Positions 22,774-34,157 are shown, counted from the first letter of the stretch. The stretch is 64,000 bases of DNA from Aotearoamyces nothofagi (GCA_015345905.1 JADDTR010000043.1:35528-99527); one strand, 5' to 3'. Numbers and translations are program-made. The notes: generated by a model from the sequence alone, not told the origin.

Positions 22774-22976
22774 ATGTCTCCTCCAGCTTGCTCTTGCTCT
22801 TCCTGTAGTCACGCCGCCAGCGAGGCCTGGCAAGTTCTCCTCCTGCATCCCCCACCAGCCAGGACTATATACTAACATGCCGTAGCACTGGATGCAGCTG
22901 CTGCACTGTAAGCCCGCCCATCCTCGCCCTCAACCGCTCCAGTCCCTACCGCGAAACTAACTCTCTGCAGCACTAA
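22774..22976 (+). CDS. metallothionein-like cysteine-rich peptide, 27 aa (candidate)
   Basis: Exons 22774-22829, 22886-22907 and 22971-22976 give 27 aa: MSPPACSCSSCSHAA, then SEACTGCSCCTH. There are seven cysteines in the order CxCxxC ... CxxCxCC, the same number as in the neighbouring metallothionein but differently spaced. The first intron would use a GC donor in the classic context G|GCAAGT. It has a perfect TACTAAC branch site and a CGTAG acceptor; the second intron has CTAAC and TGCAG. Only the GC donor brings the second Cys group into frame. Using the GTTCTC four bases later gives a Cys-poor reading. Metal buffering is an inference from composition. The third exon (CAC TAA) is the least certain part. 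Confidence 0.6.
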
Positions 22977-23793
22977 ATGGTCTATACCCGACCCTCGCCG
23001 TTCCTGCACCAAGCGATGCATAGCGTTCGGCCGAGAATGCCATTCTGAAGACATATAACTGGGGGAGTGCGGGGTGGCGTTGTCGCGGAATCGGGATTGC
23101 TGCACTGGCTAATAGGGGGCTGCTAGCTCAGGGGCTACGGATGGAGTGTGCGGGGCGACGCATTGCTATTTGCTATTTGCTTCTCGGAGATAGAGGAATA
23201 GCCAACGTCCATTTCTCCCTTCTCCCACTCACTCAGCCTGCCTCTTGATGAAATAACAGAGTGCTGAAACGAAATGCCTCTCCTGGTGATTACCTAGTCT
23301 GCACTTCTTAGACACATCCCATCCTTCAAGCCATACATCGAGGAGAACCATGCGCGCTGCCAGTCAGTCAGTCGTCGACGGCGACAGAGGCGGCTTTTGA
23401 TATGAAACCACCCTCTTCTCTGCTGTCTATTGAGCGCTGCCAATGAAGCACAAACCTGTGCTGCCATTAATCGACACCCAATTCCATTCCTCTCACCTAC
23501 ACCTCGTTAGGTACTCAAGTCATGTAGCGTCAATCACCCCTCCCAGCACATCCGCGACAGCATCCCAACTGACAGCAGAGAGCCCCTCGGACCGCGAGGA
23601 GCCGGATGACAGCGAGTGCACGGCAGGCTTTATACCGCACGTGCCAGCCGGTCTGCACGGCACAGGATAGCAAGCACGTCTCCGCTTCATAGAAGCCATT
23701 TCCCGTCTCTACACGAATACTGGATGGGGGTTCAGGAGGCTTTATTCTTGTTCTGGCTTATATACACTGCTTCTGCGCCCGCGACCTTGGATC
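22977..23793. other. intergenic, no gene seen
   Basis: Spacer between the cysteine-rich mini-gene and SAM50. A further reading just after 22977 (RRSCTKRCIAFGREC) is in another phase and was not used. Nothing else recognised. Confidence 0.5.
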
Positions 23794-25515
23794 TTACAAA
23801 AAGTTAATCCCCACCCCGAACTGCAATCCTTTCCTGCCCTCCTCGCCCTTCCGCAGGACGAGGGGCAGGCTGAAGTTCAGCTCGAACCTTGCCACGGGGT
23901 GCGCATACACAACTCCGACTCCAGCAGCCAGGCTTGGGAGTCCGTTTGCGAGTTCGGCCATCGTGCTGTACACGTTTTTCGAGACGTTTGTGCTCGCTTG
24001 GTTTCCTTTCCCACCGCTGCTCTTGAGAGCTAAGAGGCGTCCGCCGTTGGCGAAGAGTTGGAAGCGGAGTGGTGTGTCTTTGCCAACTCGGGGGAATGGG
24101 AAGAGGAGGTTAACACTTCCGGCCGCGTAGACGTCCCCGCCTACGGAATCGGGTCCATCTCGAGGTCCCAGACCACCGATTTTGAACCCGCGGACATCGG
24201 TTGGGCCGCCGAGTTGGAAGCGGTCGTTGACGCGGGATGGCTGGGCTTCGGAGTTGAGACCGATTGGGAGGGGGTAGATAACGCCGGCCCGGAAGCCACC
24301 GGTCAAAGAGATTCCGCTTTCACCTTTGATGCCGGGGAGCGGGATGGGTACTGCTCCCGAGGTTTCGAGTTCAGATTTCCAGAATGCTACGTCGCCTCGA
24401 AGAGGGCCCCAGCCAGCTATCTCGGAGACAGTTTTCGTGAGATAGCCGCGGTTGGGTAATAATGGATGGTTTCGTTGATCGTTGATCCATGTGTGTGAAA
24501 TGCTGCTCTTGACACTGTCTCCAGCATCATTTCGTACAGTGGGAGAGGCATTGCTGGCTAAAGCAGTGACTTGTCTCCATATTCCATTATATCCAATCTC
24601 ATGTCTATGGCCGCCTTGTGTAGCGAATCTGAATTTCGCACCTACGCCTTTTAGTACTTCCTCGTGGCTTGCCCATGCCTTTTGTGTCGAACTCGCTAAT
24701 CCGTCAAACGAGAGTCGGATGTCTGGGTTACTGAGAATCGGGGTATCAAATGTAGCAGCGTATGATGAACGAGTTCGTGTACCGGCAGAAGCGTTTAGGT
24801 TTAATGATTCAGCTCCCCCAAAGATGTTCCTGAGCAAGAGGTTTCCATATGCCGAACCTTCCGTATTTCCGAGGTCTGTCCCAGTCTTCAGAACTATCCT
24901 CGACTTTTCCCTCACAGCCAAATATATGTCGATGTCAGAGGGAGACGTCGATGGGTTTGCTGGATCCGGTTTATCGATAAACATTGAAATGCCATCATGG
25001 TATATATCTGACTAGGTCAGTAGAAGTCCGGTAGAAGTCCAGTTGCGTTGATAGTATGGGCATACCAAATTTTCGGAGCTTGTCAGCACTGCCGCCAACA
25101 AGTCCTAGAGCTTCTTGAAGGGTATAAGGCCGGTCTCGGTTCGCACTCAAGAGAGGGTTGAACAGACGGTCCAAGAATCCCCTCCTTGTTCTTGGAGCTC
25201 CAATTACTCGTATTGAAGAGACTGTGACCGGTAGAGTTGAATTGCTGCCAATCTAGAAACCCTTAGCTTCATTCGGAATACATGGGTTCTCAATCCAAGG
25301 CTCACCAGCTCTGCCAATCTTTGTTGCGCCTGCTCATATTGGGCCTGAACGCGTTCATTGACGGCTTTCTCGCGTTCCTCTTGAACCTTTGGATCAATTT
25401 TTTGGCTGAGACTCGCGAAGATCTGCAAGGTTATCTATTAGCAAATACCACTTTTTAAGACATCTAGAGTATCGTTGAAACTTACATCATCTTCGGGATC
25501 CTGAGGTGAAGCCAT
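23794..25515 (-). CDS. SAM50/Tob55, mitochondrial outer-membrane beta-barrel assembly protein
   Basis: Exons 25486-25515, 25306-25422, 25066-25252 and 23794-25007 encode 515 aa, the normal length of fungal Sam50. It is the Omp85-family core of the SAM complex, which inserts beta-barrel proteins such as Tom40 and porin into the outer mitochondrial membrane. An N-terminal helical stretch (KVQEEREKAVNERVQAQ) leads into a single POTRA-like domain (VSSIRVIGAP ... DIYHDGISMFIDK). The C-terminal barrel follows, with the Omp85 signature DRFQLGGPTDVRGF and ends in ...GLQFGVGINFL with the expected terminal aromatic beta signal. Divergent from UBC6 across 323 bp. Confidence 0.94.
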
Positions 25516-25838
25516 TGGTGAACTAAACTTGTATTCCGGACTCCACAAAATCTAGGTGGTCCTCGCCGCTGACTAAGCAAAATCTCACGAGCCTAAATGA
25601 GCACGATTGCGACGATAAAGCCAGACCCTTTATTCTTGACAGGACACGACTATTTTATCTGAATTCTATTCTTTCTCGACACTCATTGCACCTGCTTTTG
25701 CTTCCATATTTTGGAATTCCAGTAGATCGCATTTGATCATCTCAAGTCACCCTCTTAACGTTTCCTCCAGCACCGCGATAAGACATAGCCTTGCCGCCTC
25801 TCCGCCTTGTCATACCCTCAGCCTCGAGCACAAGCATC
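25516..25838. promoter_or_regulatory. divergent promoter region, SAM50 and UBC6
   Basis: 323 bp between the two start codons, with pyrimidine-rich stretches toward both. No distinct factor site recognised. Confidence 0.4.
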
Positions 25839-26769
25839 ATGGCTAGTCGGGCAGCGAACAAGAGGGTTCGTGTTAGACTTTCCTGCCTCTATAATCACCT
25901 CTAACCTTTGGCAGCTTACTCGCGAGTACAAAACGATAACAGAGAATCCACCTCCATACATCCAAGCACATCCCTCCGAGTCGAACATCCTCGAGTACGT
26001 CCGCATCACACACTTTCAATGGTAGAGACTAACATCTCATAGATGGCACTACATAATTACTGGCCCGGAGAAGACGCCTTATCACAATGGTCAATACTGG
26101 GGCACACTCATCTTCCCACCCGACTACCCATTCGCTCCTCCTGCAATCCGAATGCACACCCCATCAGGTCGTTTCCAACCCTCGACACGCCTCTGCCTCA
26201 GCATAAGTGATTTCCATCCCAAGTCTTTCAATCCAGCATGGGAAGTTTCAACTATCCTCATCGGTCTATTATCCTTCATGACTAGCGAGGAGATGACCAC
26301 TGGTAGCGTTGGGGCGACTGAAGCTGAGCGGAAGTGGGCAGCCGGACGCACGAGGTGGTGGAACTCAACCGGTGGCGGATCAAGTTCGAGATCTATCCCT
26401 GGAGTAAGCATTGGACAGAAAGGTAACGGTGCAATCAAGGCTGGAGATGGAGGTTCAAAATTCAGAGCTGAATGGCCTGAAATTGATAAAGAGAACTGGA
26501 AGTGGATGGAGGAGAATAAGGTCAATCCTGCCACCGGGGAACGCATTCCAGAGCCTGGTGCTTCTGTTTGCTCTCCACAGGCAACGGCTTTTGGAAGGAG
26601 GCCCAGTGGCAGTGCGGTTGGTTTGGGTGCTGCAGTCCAGGGTGGGCAAGCTGCTAGAGACGCTGGCCAGGGTTGGATCAGGAGAAATAAACTGCTCGTT
26701 GCTGGAACGCTTATATTTACCTATGTTCTTATTGCAAGGATATTAGGCGAGGGTACAATGACTAGCTGA
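25839..26769 (+). CDS. ER-anchored ubiquitin-conjugating enzyme E2, Ubc6 family
   Basis: Exons 25839-25865, 25915-25994 and 26043-26769 encode 277 aa. The E2 fold shows the HPS-rich start (AANKRLTREYKTI), HPN-like region HYIITGPEKTPYHNG, and the active Cys at residue 87 in STRLCLSISDFHP, the same number as in yeast Ubc6. A hydrophilic linker with WPEIDKENWKWM follows. The C-terminal tail anchor is about residues 250-272 (KLLVAGTLIFTYVLIARI). It works with Doa10-type ligases in ER-associated degradation, facing the cytosol. Confidence 0.95.
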
Positions 26770-27043
26770 GGCTGGTTATCATCTCAAACCATGATGCCGT
26801 CTGTATTATCACTTTTTGCGATGGCGTTTGCAAGCTATGGGAGGATGGGTGGATTAGAGCCTACCGGTTGATATATGTTAGGATAAAACAACCTTGACAA
26901 TTACCATGATGGAAACAGCTTGCCAGCCGCGATGGAAGAGTCGCTTGCCTTGCCCTCTCCTTTACAGGTGGTTATCCTTTCCATCGCTCAAACTGCTGAC
27001 CCGAGCGGCACGCTATCATGTCCAGCTCTGAGAAGTAACTACT
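26770..27043. other. convergent 3' spacer
   Basis: Short spacer between the 3' ends of UBC6 and the alpha/beta hydrolase. Nothing else seen. Confidence 0.6.
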
Positions 27044-27979
27044 CTATTTTCCCTCGAGGTTCTCCAGTATCCACCTGACCTCTTCAGCAATCAGGCTCGG
27101 CCCCGTGAGGTGGATACTGTGACCATTCGTCGGCGTATAAGTCACCCTGCCCTTTGTAGAGAGCTTCAGAAGCTCCTCCTGGAGCGACCGATCCCAGTCC
27201 TCCCACCCGGCAATCATCCGCCTGTAGACGCCCCTCTCCTCCTCCGTCCCGCTCCCAGCGGCCACAGCGGCGTCGTACACGCGCTGGTACTCGCCCCTGG
27301 TGTTGCCCCTCAGCACACTGACCGGGCGGCTCCCGAGCAGGGCCGGCTCCCTCTCGAGCTGCCTCTTCTGCCTCAGCTCGTCGTAGCTGCGCTGCAGGCG
27401 CGCGAACTCCGCGTCCTGCGCCGCCTGGTGCCCGGCGCGGCCGGCCTCCTCCAGCACGGCATCCCACTGCGCCGGCGCGAGCTGGTGGCCGGCGCGCACG
27501 CCGGTGGCCTCGAGGGCGTCGACGCCGCCCCACACGGCCCTGACGGCGGGGGTGGAGAAGTTGGAGCCGTCGCCCGACCTCTCCTGGTTGGCGTCGACGA
27601 ACAGGACGCCGACGACGTCGTCGCGGCGCAGCTCCAGGAGCTCGCGCGCGTTGATGCCGCCCCAGGAGTGGCAGGCGAGGACGAAGGGGCCGCGGATGCC
27701 GGCCGCGTCGAGGAGCTCCGACAGCTGCGCGGCGACGTCGCCGGTGCCGGGCCCGCTGCTGCGGCCGTAGCCGGCGCGGTCGTACAGGATGGAGCGGATG
27801 GGGAGGAGGCCCGGCACCGCGGCCCACTCGAGCGTGGTGCTGCCGAGGCCCGTGAGGACGAGCACCGCCGGCGACCCCGGGGCCCGATCGGGCCCGGAGG
27901 CGGACACGTGGAGAGAGCTGGCCCCGATGCGGATTATGGACGAGTGCGTGCCGTGGTTCCAGTCGGATTGGGAGGCCAT
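27044..27979 (-). CDS. alpha/beta hydrolase
   Basis: Single exon, 311 aa, started at the first ATG (27979, MASQSDWNHG). The alpha/beta hydrolase fold is clear: VLVLTGLGSTTLEW oxyanion strand, YDRAGYGRSSGP after strand beta-4, and the nucleophile elbow CHSWGG with Ser105. FVDANQER lies on the next strand, and the catalytic His is near 287 in TNGHSIHLTGPS. The acid residue is not certain. The substrate is unknown; possible ones are esters, lactones or epoxides. The coding region is much richer in GC at third positions than its left neighbours, and the same skew returns in the arylsulfatase at 39-41 kb. Confidence 0.85.
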   Translation of the reverse strand: MASQSDWNHGTHSSIIRIGASSLHVSASGPDRAPGSPAVLVLTGLGSTTLEWAAVPGLLPIRSILYDRAGYGRSSGPGTGDVAAQLSELLDAAGIRGPFVLACHSWGGINARELLELRRDDVVGVLFVDANQERSGDGSNFSTPAVRAVWGGVDALEATGVRAGHQLAPAQWDAVLEEAGRAGHQAAQDAEFARLQRSYDELRQKRQLEREPALLGSRPVSVLRGNTRGEYQRVYDAAVAAGSGTEEERGVYRRMIAGWEDWDRSLQEELLKLSTKGRVTYTPTNGHSIHLTGPSLIAEEVRWILENLEGK

Positions 27980-30611
27980 TGCGAACGGGTGGCCGGGAGA
28001 GATCCGGGTAGCTGGGCTGGGGAACAATCTACGAGTCCGCTGCCTCGTTGCTGGTGGATATGGTGGTTGTAATGCTTCGCGAGAATCCTGCGTCGGTGAG
28101 ACGAGGTCGCAGTATGGTGGGGTATATATATGTACGCCGTATATGATTACTCAGTTGCCGATCTTCTGACCAGAGCGTCAGCACCTCTGACATGCATTGT
28201 CGGGACATAGCGACCGCAAGGGGCAGACAGGCTATTCGGGGTATAGCGAGAGGAGAGGACGAATCAATCGTTCAACTGTCCTCTTCGTAATGACGGACAG
28301 CCTCCTAGCTTACTCCTCTCACCACCACCTGCTGCCCCGAAACCCGTACAGGTGAGTACAGCGGCTTCCAAAACGACACCTACCGAACCAGGCGTGCTCA
28401 ACGCCAAGTGAGAGGAACAAGCGTGCCAGGGCCGTCGACACAGGAGCCATGCCGAGATGGAGCACGCACCTCATAGCCGTCACAGCGTGCGGGACAGCCT
28501 CTACATCTCCCGCTCCTAGAGAAGAAGCCTCTCATCAATCAATCGCGAGTCGCCAACCCTCACCCAAAGCCCAGCAAAAAAGCAGCCCAGCAAAAGAGCC
28601 ATCGAAAGACGCGCGCGTCTCATGCGGCTGCTCTCTCCGCATCGCTTCTCAGAACAGGTCTGTGAACAATAGTGTTATGTATAAAAAAAAACTACACGAT
28701 CTTTTTTCGTCTCCCTATCCCACTCGCGGCATTTTATGTGATATATCCAGCGCTCCTCTCCCCCCTCCGCATTCCGACTCGGGAATCCGCAGAGGCCGAG
28801 ACCCCGCCGACCTTACCGATGCCGTAATCACGTGACTCGCAAAATAAAAAAAACCCACCCGCCATCAAAAGCATTCCCAGGCCCTTCCCATCCCACTCCA
28901 CGCCCACACATGCCCCCAGAGCGAAAACAACACCCTCCATAATTCCGAACCGCCCTTCCCTTCCCCCCCCCAAATTCTCCCATCGCCACCCGCCGCCCGA
29001 GCGCCCCCCTCTCGGCGCCGCCCCAGAGTCCCGCGGCAACCCGCCGCGATCACGTGCCCCACCCCTAGCGCCGATCTAATCTCAATCTTATCGCGCGCCC
29101 CTCTCCTCTCCTCTCCTCCCCACAAAAAAGAAAAAAAGAGAGAGAGATCCCCCACACCGCCACCGGCGCTAGCCCCGATCCGCCCCCCCTCCCCCCCCCC
29201 CAAAAAAAACAGCATGATCCCGGGGAGGGGAGGGGGAGAGGAAGGAACATCTCGCGGACGAGAAGAACGCAAAGAGCCGCGGCCCTGGCATAGATCGTGT
29301 TCTGCGATTTGTTTGGGCACCTCACCTTGGTTATCGCATCGCGCGAGACACTCGGCCCTGCCCGGGCCGGAGACGCGGCAGGAGAAGCCCGACACAACAC
29401 AATCCCAATCCCACATCCGCGTCCGTCCCGCCGCCGGCCTACCCTCCCTACCGACCCCATCCATTCCTCCCTCGACCCACATCTTCAAAAGCCACGAGAT
29501 GAATAAAATATAAAAAAAAACCCCAACCATCCATCCCATCTCCCATCCCCATCCCCATCTCCCATCCCCATCTCCCATCTCCCATCCCCAAAAGCCGCAC
29601 GCACGCACGCACGAGACATAAAAAACCCCCTTCTTTTCTTCAACCCCCCCCCCCCCTCTACACACACACACGCATACATCCTTCCAGTCCTTCCAATCCT
29701 TCCACAGCAAGCAAGCAGGCCATCGCACCTCTCTCTGCTCTCTGCTCTCTGCTCTCTGCTCTCTGCTCTCTTTCTTCCTCTCGGTGTCGGCTCGTCGCCG
29801 CGCTCCGCGTCCTTCCTTCTTGTCCCCCCCCCCCCCCTTCTCTGCTGGTTGGTTGGGTTGGCTTGGCTTGGTTTGTACTTGTGCCTGTCGGAGCTACCGA
29901 GACAGTTCGGTACAGCTGATATCCCCCCTGCTACGCTACTTCAGCTGCCGCTGCCCCTCTAGATCCTGCATTTCATATTCATGAAGCCATCACAGGTGCA
30001 CCACACCAACTGAGCACATGCATTGGAGTAGAGCAGATATTGATTTATATCATATATATTTAATGTAGCACCTATCTCATCAACTTCTCGTTTCTCAACG
30101 CAACTCGGCAACTCAGCGCTAATCCTCATTCCCGTTCCAGTTCTCACCGCGAACAAGCAGCATCAGCAGCATCATTCGCCCCCCTCTATTATCTTCCCAA
30201 AAAGCAAACCCCCCAGAAGAGCTCCCCTTGCATTCTTCCCATTACAAGCCCGCTAAAACGCAACACAAAAAATTTCTCAACTCATCTATACTTACGCTAG
30301 CTAGAGCGAATGTCCTTGACCTGACATTCTAGCAGCAAAATAAAAATCAACGCAATCTCTGGGTATCAGGCGCCTGCCAACTCTTCTTCTCGTCTTCTTC
30401 TTTACTATTTCTCTGATAGTTCTCGTGGTTCACGCTCGCTCTTCTTGGAGCGATTGCGTGGTGCTTTCGTCCTTGTGTACAGAGGCCGACAAGGTCGTTT
30501 GAGGCTAAACAGACTGTTGAATATGTGGCATGCTCATCGTAGGTATGGCAACAACGCGGTGGTATTTCCGCAGAACCAAAAGTTCACGTGTGTATGTGCG
30601 TGGCGATTTGT
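27980..30611. other. long intergenic region with homopolymers and microsatellites
   Basis: 2.6 kb without a recognisable gene. It contains C-, A- and T-runs (29100-29220, 29645, 29825), CCCATCT-type repeats (29530-29590) and a 7-bp CTCTGCT array (29738-29772). Long frames here are low-complexity shadows of these tracts. The right end is probably the 3' UTR of the FYVE gene. Confidence 0.55.
29738..29772. repeat. (CTCTGCT)n microsatellite
   Basis: Five tandem 7-bp units of CTCTGCT type. Confidence 0.8.
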
Positions 30612-31518
30612 TCAGAATGTACTCCAGTGCCAATCTCTTGGAATACTTGCACCTAGGCTCTCTGCGACACCTCCAACCTTCTGACCAAACGAGTTTCCAA
30701 ACTTGGCTCTTCCGTTGCAGTTCATGCTCGGTGTCGTTGGTGTCTTGGGCTGATCCTCTGAGCTCTCGCTATTGCTCCTACTCGACCGTGCCGTCTCCCA
30801 ACGCTTGTAATCACTGAAGCAATATCCACATGCACGACTTCGGGTGCCAGCTGGGTGATAGTTGGCATCTTGATCTAGTGGGATGGCATAGAGAGAATGG
30901 GTGTCGCAAAAGACATTACCACAACGGCGACAATGGTGTCGACGGGTAAAGTAGGAGAAGGATCGGGTACATGTGGTCTCGTCGCAAATTGAAGCTTCAG
31001 AATCAGGCTTTAGAAGTTCTTGTTAGCCATGTTAACACGAAGATGAGGACAAATCATCCACATACCTTCCAGTGTTCTCTCGATGGAATATCAGTGACCG
31101 GTACAAGTCCCTGCACACTCCATTCGTTCTCGGAGATATTTCCGAGTCCAAACTTTCCACTGTCGTTTGTTGAGTGTCTTGTCAAGGGCTTAGTGTTCTG
31201 GAGACTATCAAAGCTGCTAGTCAGACTCTGGGTAGGCGAATTACTACTAGGCTTGACAATTCTTCTAGGAGGCTCGGTCGGTCGCAGGACTGCGGGTACG
31301 TATAAGGGGGACTTCATCGGTCGCAGCTGCCGGGTCTGAGAAGGTGCCTGCGAGAGAACACTGCGTGGAGAGATCGGAGAGGAATTACGTGGTGTTGTGG
31401 TTGCGGACGTGACGGGTGAGACTTGTTGTGACTGTGTGCCATACAGGTTGTAGGCCGAGGGAGAGGATGTAATGCCGTATTGGCCTGCCGGCACTGGCAT
31501 TGCGAGCTCTGTCGCCAT
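30612..31518 (-). CDS. FYVE zinc-finger protein
   Basis: Exons 31066-31518 and 30612-31007 (58-nt intron) encode 282 aa. The N-terminal half is disordered, Ser/Thr/Pro rich (ATTTPRNSSPISPRS, TRQLRPMKSPLYVP). The FYVE finger starts at the splice: C159-x4-C164, then the signature RRHHCRRCG (C177, C180), FC, H and CGYC. The signature binds phosphatidylinositol 3-phosphate on endosomal or vacuolar membranes, so a role in endosomal traffic is likely. The canonical first WxxD motif is not evident. An upstream in-frame ATG at 31602 would add 28 residues; 31518 has the better context (GCCATGGCG). The acceptor is AAAG, with branch GCTAAC. Confidence 0.87.
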
Positions 31519-32435
31519 GGCTCTCGGGTTATCCTGGAGCGTTTCTTTCGCTGCAGGCTGGACGGAGGCCAAGGAGACTCGTCGGAATGAATCCAGGTAC
31601 ATCCGAGCCGACGAAAAGGGAGAGCGAGGGAGAAGGGAGAGAGAGTCGACCTAGATGGAGGCAAAGATGGAGCACGCGTGGATGGACGAAGGCACGCGAG
31701 ACTGCTGTGGCACGCAGAAGAGAGCGCTTTCCAAGGTATGAAGAAGCCGTAGATTCCCAGAGGCAGCGGGTCGAGCGTGGGCCGTCGGGTCTCGTCCTTC
31801 GCAACCGCACGAGGCTGGGCAGGCAAGCGGATTATGTAGGCGCGGCGGTTTGGTGGAGAGTGGCGAGTGGAAAGTGGCAAGTCGAGGGCGATCCTTCCTT
31901 CGTGGGCTGGGCTATCTGGCGGCGGGCTGCATTCGATTGGTGCGCAATCTCCCGTTCGAGTCGCTCGAGCTGATAAGCAACTGACCAAGGGTGTCGGAAG
32001 GGACCAGCGGGCAAATCAATGCCAGAGAGGAAGCTTCCGGAGGGTGCGAGGGGAGGAGAGGAGGGGGAGGAGGGAGGAGGGAGCCGTCAGAGGCACTGCG
32101 GGAGAGACATGCTGCAGGTCGTGGAGAAGGATATATGGGATGGATGGATATCCAGGATGGATGGATGGATGGATGGATGTATGTATACGGACGTGCAGAG
32201 AGAGAGAGCGCGGTCGCTGCGGCGGGAGGTGGACTGGCTATGAGGGCGGCGGCGAGGGAGCGCCCATGCTGCTTCCGGCCGGTGATGGATGGGCGGGCGC
32301 CAGGCGACGGCCAGGCGGGCTAGGATGGTCAGCAGCGGGCGGTGATTGGGCGGCGCAACAGCAGACGGTCGGGAGTGGTGCCAGTGGGCGGTGGGCAGGA
32401 GAGCGCGAGCTAGAGCGACGGCGACAGCGACGGCG

Positions 32436-32590
32436 GATGTGGATGTGGATGTGGATTTGGATTTGGATTTGGATTTGGTGGATGTGGATGTGGATGATGA
32501 GGGTGTGGATGCTGGTGCCGGTGCTGGTGCTGGTGCTGGTGCTGGTGCCGGTGTTGGTGTTGGTGTTGGTGCTGGTGTTGCTGCCGGAGC
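32436..32590. repeat. 6-bp minisatellite, GGATGT/GGATTT then GGTGCT units
   Basis: Tandem GGATGT and GGATTT units run into GGTGCT/GGTGTT units, all sharing a GGNNNT pattern. One strand is strongly G-rich. Confidence 0.85.
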
Positions 32591-32807
32591 TGGTGCTGAT
32601 TGCAGGGTGCGGCAGCGCGTGGATTGTACTCTGCGCTGCCGTGTGGCGCCCGGCTAAACTGGTCGGTGCAGCTGCTGGTCCCACGGTTCCCGACGAGGCA
32701 CTGGCCGTACATAGCACAGTACAGTGCAGTATAGAACAGCGCTGGGAGTGCAGGAAGGACGTACAGTACAGTACTGGCTGCACTGCACCTACTGCGCCGG
32801 CCTGTGT

Positions 32808-32905
32808 CTGCAGTACAGTGTCTGCAGTACAGTGTCTGCAGTACAGTGTCTGCAGTGCAGTGTCTACAGTGCAGTGTCTACAGTGCAGTGTTCACAGTAC
32901 AGTGA
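32808..32905. repeat. 14-bp minisatellite, CAGTACAGTGTCTG unit
   Basis: About seven tandem copies of CAGTACAGTGTCTG and its CAGTGCAGTGTCTA variant. Confidence 0.85.
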
Positions 32906-33814
32906 GTGTATACGGGATACGGGCATCTCGGGCGGCGGGCGAGTTGAGAGTCGAGAGTCGACAGTCTGGTTCTGGTTCTGGGAGGGCCCGGGCAGCGGAC
33001 GGGCCCTGGATTAGGCCGGTGGGCGCGCCGAGGGGCTCGCTCCCCCAGGGGGCTTGGCTGCTCCGACGGGCTCCAGCGCAGCCTCCGCCAGCGCCCTCCA
33101 GCGTCCTCCAGCGCCCTCCAGCGCCCTCCTCAGTGGACGGGGCCCTGGACGCCCTGGACGCAGCCTGGGAACAAGCACCCTGGCACGCCTGGACGAGGCC
33201 CCGGGGCTGGCTGTCGATACGGGCCAGCGATGGAGTAATACGGCACGAGAGACTGGCTGCCCTGGCTGCCCTGGCTGCCCCGGCTGCTCTGGCGGGCGCT
33301 GGGCGGTCGGGGCGCACACAGGCCTCCCTCGCCAGGCCATCCTGCCAGTACAGTAGTACAGTAAGTAAGTCCTGTCTCTATCCAGCGGGCACGCTCTTCA
33401 TTACTCTATACGGCACCCTGTCGACCAGCCCACAGACACTACTTGCGCACTACGCCCACGACGCACACACGGCACACACACACGCGCGCCCAAGCGCACA
33501 CGCACCAGCAGACAATCCAATTGTACTTGTACGAGAGGCCTCGGAATCGCCATCTGCGCGATATCGACAGAGCAGTCCAAACGCCATACAAAAAGCAACA
33601 TCTCTCGCCTCCCCCCCATTCCACCAAGCAAGGCGCGGGAGAATGGGCTGTGGCCGCAATCCCATCGAGATTGCGCAGATGGCGCAGATGGCGCAGATGG
33701 CGCAGATTGCTGCCTACTGGAATCTAAAGCAAGGGCGAGAGAGAGAAGCGGAGCACGGAGGGCCGGCCTAACGCGAACCGGACGGCAACCACGTGCTCCG
33801 CCCGGTGCTTGCTC

Positions 33815-33868
33815 GACAGTACGGAATTACAGTACGGAATTACAGTACGGAATTACAGTACGGACAGT
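33815..33868. repeat. 13-bp tandem repeat, ACAGTACGGAATT
   Basis: Nearly four perfect units of ACAGTACGGAATT, followed by a two-copy 17-bp repeat (GGACGTATTTCCTGCCT). Confidence 0.85.
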
Positions 33869-34010
33869 GCTGTGGACGTATTTCCTGCCTGGACGTATTT
33901 CCTGCCTGGACGGTACGGTAGGAGTCGGTTGGCCATGGCCAGGCTGGCTTGTTACCCAGCTACTGCACAAGTGCATGCTGTACGTCGCATCTGTAGCACT
34001 GTACCTTGCT

Positions 34011-34050
34011 ACTGTACCGTACTGTACCGTACTGTACCGTACTGTACCTT
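34011..34050. repeat. 10-bp tandem repeat, ACTGTACCGT
   Basis: About four units of TACTGTACCG, sharing the TACTGTAC word with the adjacent arrays. Confidence 0.8.
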
Positions 34051-34157
34051 GCTGTTATGTACCTTACTGCACTGTACAGCACTCTGCAGTCTACAGCACT
34101 CTGCAGCACTCTACCCGCGTCAGTCCCGTCCAACCCACCCGCTCCTCCACAGCAATC

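Noticed and set aside
22908-22976. Read-through of the second intron of the cysteine-rich mini-gene (VSPPILALNRSS...)
   Set aside because: The stretch has good GTAAGC, CTAAC and TGCAG signals, so it is better explained as an intron; both readings end at the same TAA.
28865-29728. 287-codon minus-strand frame rich in Gly/Trp/Val
   Set aside because: Produced by homopolymer runs and CCCATCT-type repeats; no motif.
31867-33771. 634-codon open frame on the plus strand
   Set aside because: It runs through hexamer and CAGTACAG minisatellites (Trp-Met-Trp and Val-Leu-Val repeats), has no motif or codon bias of the local genes, and no splice context. It is a repeat-made frame.
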